From Campylobacteraceae bacterium (lineage in GTDB: Bacteria > Campylobacterota > Campylobacteria > Campylobacterales > Sulfurovaceae), in NCBI GenBank assembly GCA_027066355.1, contig JAMONW010000123.1, positions 1 to 7,779 of the forward strand: a DNA stretch of 7,779 nt, written 5' to 3'. Under the pieces are notes generated by a model. It was given only the letters and a program-made list of their open reading frames with translations, had not been told where the DNA came from and did not search any database. Positions 6,279 to 7,779 of this stretch are shown piece by piece; position 1 is the stretch's first letter; each line of letters starts with the position of its first letter. A program made the translations under genes and the position numbers.

Positions 6279-7550
6279 ATGAATTTAATAGATATAAGCA
6301 AAAAAACTATTCTTGTTGGAGTAACAGGCTCAATTGCAATATATAAAGCTTGTGAATTGGTTAGGCTTTTTGTTAAAAGTGGAGCTAATGTTAAAGTTGT
6401 AATGACTCCATCTGCACAAAAATTTATTACTCCACTAACATTTGAAGCAATTACTAGAAACAGAGTCTTAACAAGCCAAAGTGAAGATTGGAGTAGCAAT
6501 TTAAACCATATTGATTATGCCCAAAATTGCGATGCTTTTGTAATTGCACCAGCAACTGCAAATACAATAAATAAACTCTCAAAAGGCATTGCTGATAATA
6601 TACTATTAGAGTCTGCTTTAGCTCACCATAAAAATTTAATTATAGCTCCATCAGCAAATACACAAATGCTAAATAACCACTACACAGAAGGCTCTCTAAA
6701 GATGTTAGCAGTTAATGATGTTGTTATAGTAAAACCTCAAGAGAAGCTACTTGCTTGTGGAACCCAAGGTAATGGCGCACTTGCAGAGCCTATTGAGATT
6801 TACTATCAAACTCTAAAAGAGATACTAAAAGATGATTTTTGGAGCAATAGAAAAGTTGTAGTTACAGGTGGTGGAACGCGCGAGGCAATAGATAGTGTGC
6901 GCTTTATTGGCAACCACTCAAGCGGTAAAATGGCAAATGCACTTGCAACTGCTCTTTATTTAAAGGGGGCTGATGTATGTATGGTTACAACAAAGCCAAG
7001 CAATAATTTACCTCAAGAAGTTTATACATTAAGTGTAGAAGATGCTCAAGAGATGTTAGAATATACAATTGATTGCATAAGAGTTGCTAAAAAGGGTGTA
7101 ATGAGCAAAGCTAGTTTAAATAACCCAAATGCTATTGGAATGATTCAAAAAACACCATATCTATTTATGGCTGCAGCTGTTGCTGATTATACTCCAAAAT
7201 TTCCTCAGGAGGGAAAGTTAAAAAAAGATTCTATTGGCAATGAGTGGAGTATTGAGTTAAAGCAGACTCCAGATATTTTAAAAACCATAGATAAAAGTGG
7301 TATAATTACAGTTGGTTTCAAAGCTGAAAAAGATGAAAAAACGGCACTAGAAAATGCAAAAAAAGCTCTAAATACAAAAGGTATTGATGCAATTGCACTA
7401 AATATTTTAAAAGAGCAAAACAACTTTGGAAGCGACAAAAATGAAATTATTTTTATCACAAAAGATAAAGAGCAAAAAATTGAATTAAATAGCAAAATAA
7501 ATGTAGCATTTTCTTTAATAAATTTGGCAAAAGAGTTAGATAGTGAATAA
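6279..7550 (+). CDS. coaBC: Bifunctional phosphopantothenoylcysteine decarboxylase / phosphopantothenate-cysteine ligase
   Basis: CoaBC (formerly Dfp) joins cysteine to 4'-phosphopantothenate using CTP (CoaB) and then decarboxylates the product with FMN (CoaC), two consecutive steps of coenzyme A synthesis. The N-terminal CoaC flavoprotein domain (about 8-180) shows GVTGSIAIYKA (14-24), the active-site histidine H77 in LNHIDYA, APATAN (90-95), N127 in APSANTQM and the catalytic C160 in LLACGTQGNG. The CoaB domain (about 190-420) shows VVVTGGGTREAID (193-205), NHSSGKMA (212-219), AAAVADYTP (298-306), the KLKK lysine motif (313-316) and VGFKAE (345-350). Departures: the usual PAMNxxM motif reads PSANTQM, and about 20 extra residues precede AAAVADY compared with E. 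coli. Length is 423 residues against about 406. ATG 6279 lies 5 nt after the glmU stop with only a weak ribosome-binding site, suggesting coupled or re-initiated translation. The 3' end overlaps uppS by 8 nt. Confidence 0.96.
   Translation: MNLIDISKKTILVGVTGSIAIYKACELVRLFVKSGANVKVVMTPSAQKFITPLTFEAITRNRVLTSQSEDWSSNLNHIDYAQNCDAFVIAPATANTINKLSKGIADNILLESALAHHKNLIIAPSANTQMLNNHYTEGSLKMLAVNDVVIVKPQEKLLACGTQGNGALAEPIEIYYQTLKEILKDDFWSNRKVVVTGGGTREAIDSVRFIGNHSSGKMANALATALYLKGADVCMVTTKPSNNLPQEVYTLSVEDAQEMLEYTIDCIRVAKKGVMSKASLNNPNAIGMIQKTPYLFMAAAVADYTPKFPQEGKLKKDSIGNEWSIELKQTPDILKTIDKSGIITVGFKAEKDEKTALENAKKALNTKGIDAIALNILKEQNNFGSDKNEIIFITKDKEQKIELNSKINVAFSLINLAKELDSE
7529..7535 (+). promoter_or_regulatory. 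Ribosome-binding site fixing the GTG start of uppS
   Basis: AAAAGAG near the end of coaBC is followed by 7 nt and GTG at 7543. An in-frame TAG at 7537-7539 rules out any earlier start, and the next ATG (7573) would cut into the conserved MDGNGRW motif. Confidence 0.6.
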
Positions 7551-7779
7551 GTTAGAGCATTTAGCAATTATAATGGATGGCAATGGGCGCTGGGCAAAAA
7601 AAAGAGGCTTAAATAGAACCAAAGGTCATGAAAAAGGAGCTGAAGTTGTAAGAGATATAACAACATATTGTGCAAATAATAGTGAAATAAAAACTCTTAC
7701 ACTATATGCCTTTAGCACAGAAAACTGGAAACGCCCAAAATTAGAAGTAGAATTTTTAATGAAACTACTTGATAAATAC
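7543..7779 (+). CDS. uppS: Undecaprenyl diphosphate synthase (cis-prenyltransferase), 3' end outside window
   Basis: Partial gene: 79 codons from a GTG at 7543 to the right edge. UppS adds isopentenyl units in cis to farnesyl diphosphate, making the C55 lipid that carries peptidoglycan and O-antigen precursors across the inner membrane. The visible N-terminal third is unmistakable. LEHLAIIMDGNGRWAK (4-19) contains the catalytic Mg-binding aspartate in MDGN, GHEKGAEVVRDI follows at residues 27-38, and TLYAFSTENWKRP (55-67) is the family motif before the substrate tunnel. The start is constrained to GTG by the in-frame stop immediately upstream. It overlaps coaBC by 8 nt, so translation is probably coupled. 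About two-thirds of the expected protein (roughly 230-250 residues in the family) lies beyond the window. Confidence 0.96.
   Translation, partial: MNKLEHLAIIMDGNGRWAKKRGLNRTKGHEKGAEVVRDITTYCANNSEIKTLTLYAFSTENWKRPKLEVEFLMKLLDKY

Noticed and set aside
6263..6499. Minus-strand open frame of 78 codons.
   Set aside because: It is antisense to the start of coaBC, where the plus-strand frame has clear CoaC motifs; nothing recognisable is encoded.
7205..7567. Minus-strand open frame of 120 codons, Phe/Ser-rich.
   Set aside because: It is antisense to the CoaB domain and the start of uppS; its composition is the usual by-product of AT-rich coding DNA.
1..7779. Search for a defence system, mobile element, CRISPR array, tRNA, riboswitch or other novel system.
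   Set aside because: All seven genes are recognisable housekeeping or envelope genes packed with almost no free DNA; no inverted terminal repeats, regular spaced repeats or tRNA-like folds were noticed.

Overview
The window is AT-rich chromosomal DNA and looks like a Campylobacterota (epsilonproteobacterial) genome. The evidence is the low GC content, the tightly overlapping genes, the short (429-residue) GlmU, and the run glmU-coaBC-uppS, which I recall from Campylobacter jejuni and relatives. The genus cannot be fixed from this window. Almost every base is coding. The only real intergenic region is the 61 bp between two divergent gene blocks (4923-4983).

Left block, minus strand, 4922 down to 1: trmA (tRNA uracil-54 C5-methyltransferase), truD (tRNA pseudouridine-13 synthase), pqiA (two-module membrane protein with zinc ribbons) and pqiB (MCE/MlaD-family protein, cut by the left edge). 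Successive genes overlap by 8, 11 and 14 nt and each start has a Shine-Dalgarno-like stretch, so this reads as one translationally coupled operon. It joins two tRNA-modification enzymes to an envelope lipid-trafficking pair. trmA and pqiA both begin with TTG.

Right block, plus strand, 4984 to 7779: glmU (UDP-GlcNAc synthesis), coaBC (two steps of coenzyme A synthesis) and uppS (undecaprenyl diphosphate synthase, cut by the right edge and starting with GTG). The gap between glmU and coaBC is 5 nt, and coaBC overlaps uppS by 8 nt. GlmU and UppS supply the sugar nucleotide and the lipid carrier for peptidoglycan and surface polysaccharide, and CoaBC serves central metabolism.

The divergent spacer holds a good sigma-70-type -10 box for glmU, a weaker opposite-strand candidate for the trmA operon that overlaps it, and a TATCGATA palindrome. 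I see no RNA genes, mobile elements, CRISPR, long repeats or convincing terminators. This is a housekeeping region and I do not see an undescribed system in it. The points most worth checking are an iron-sulfur-type cysteine signature on TrmA, the coupling of tRNA-modification genes to pqiAB, and clade-type departures in CoaBC.
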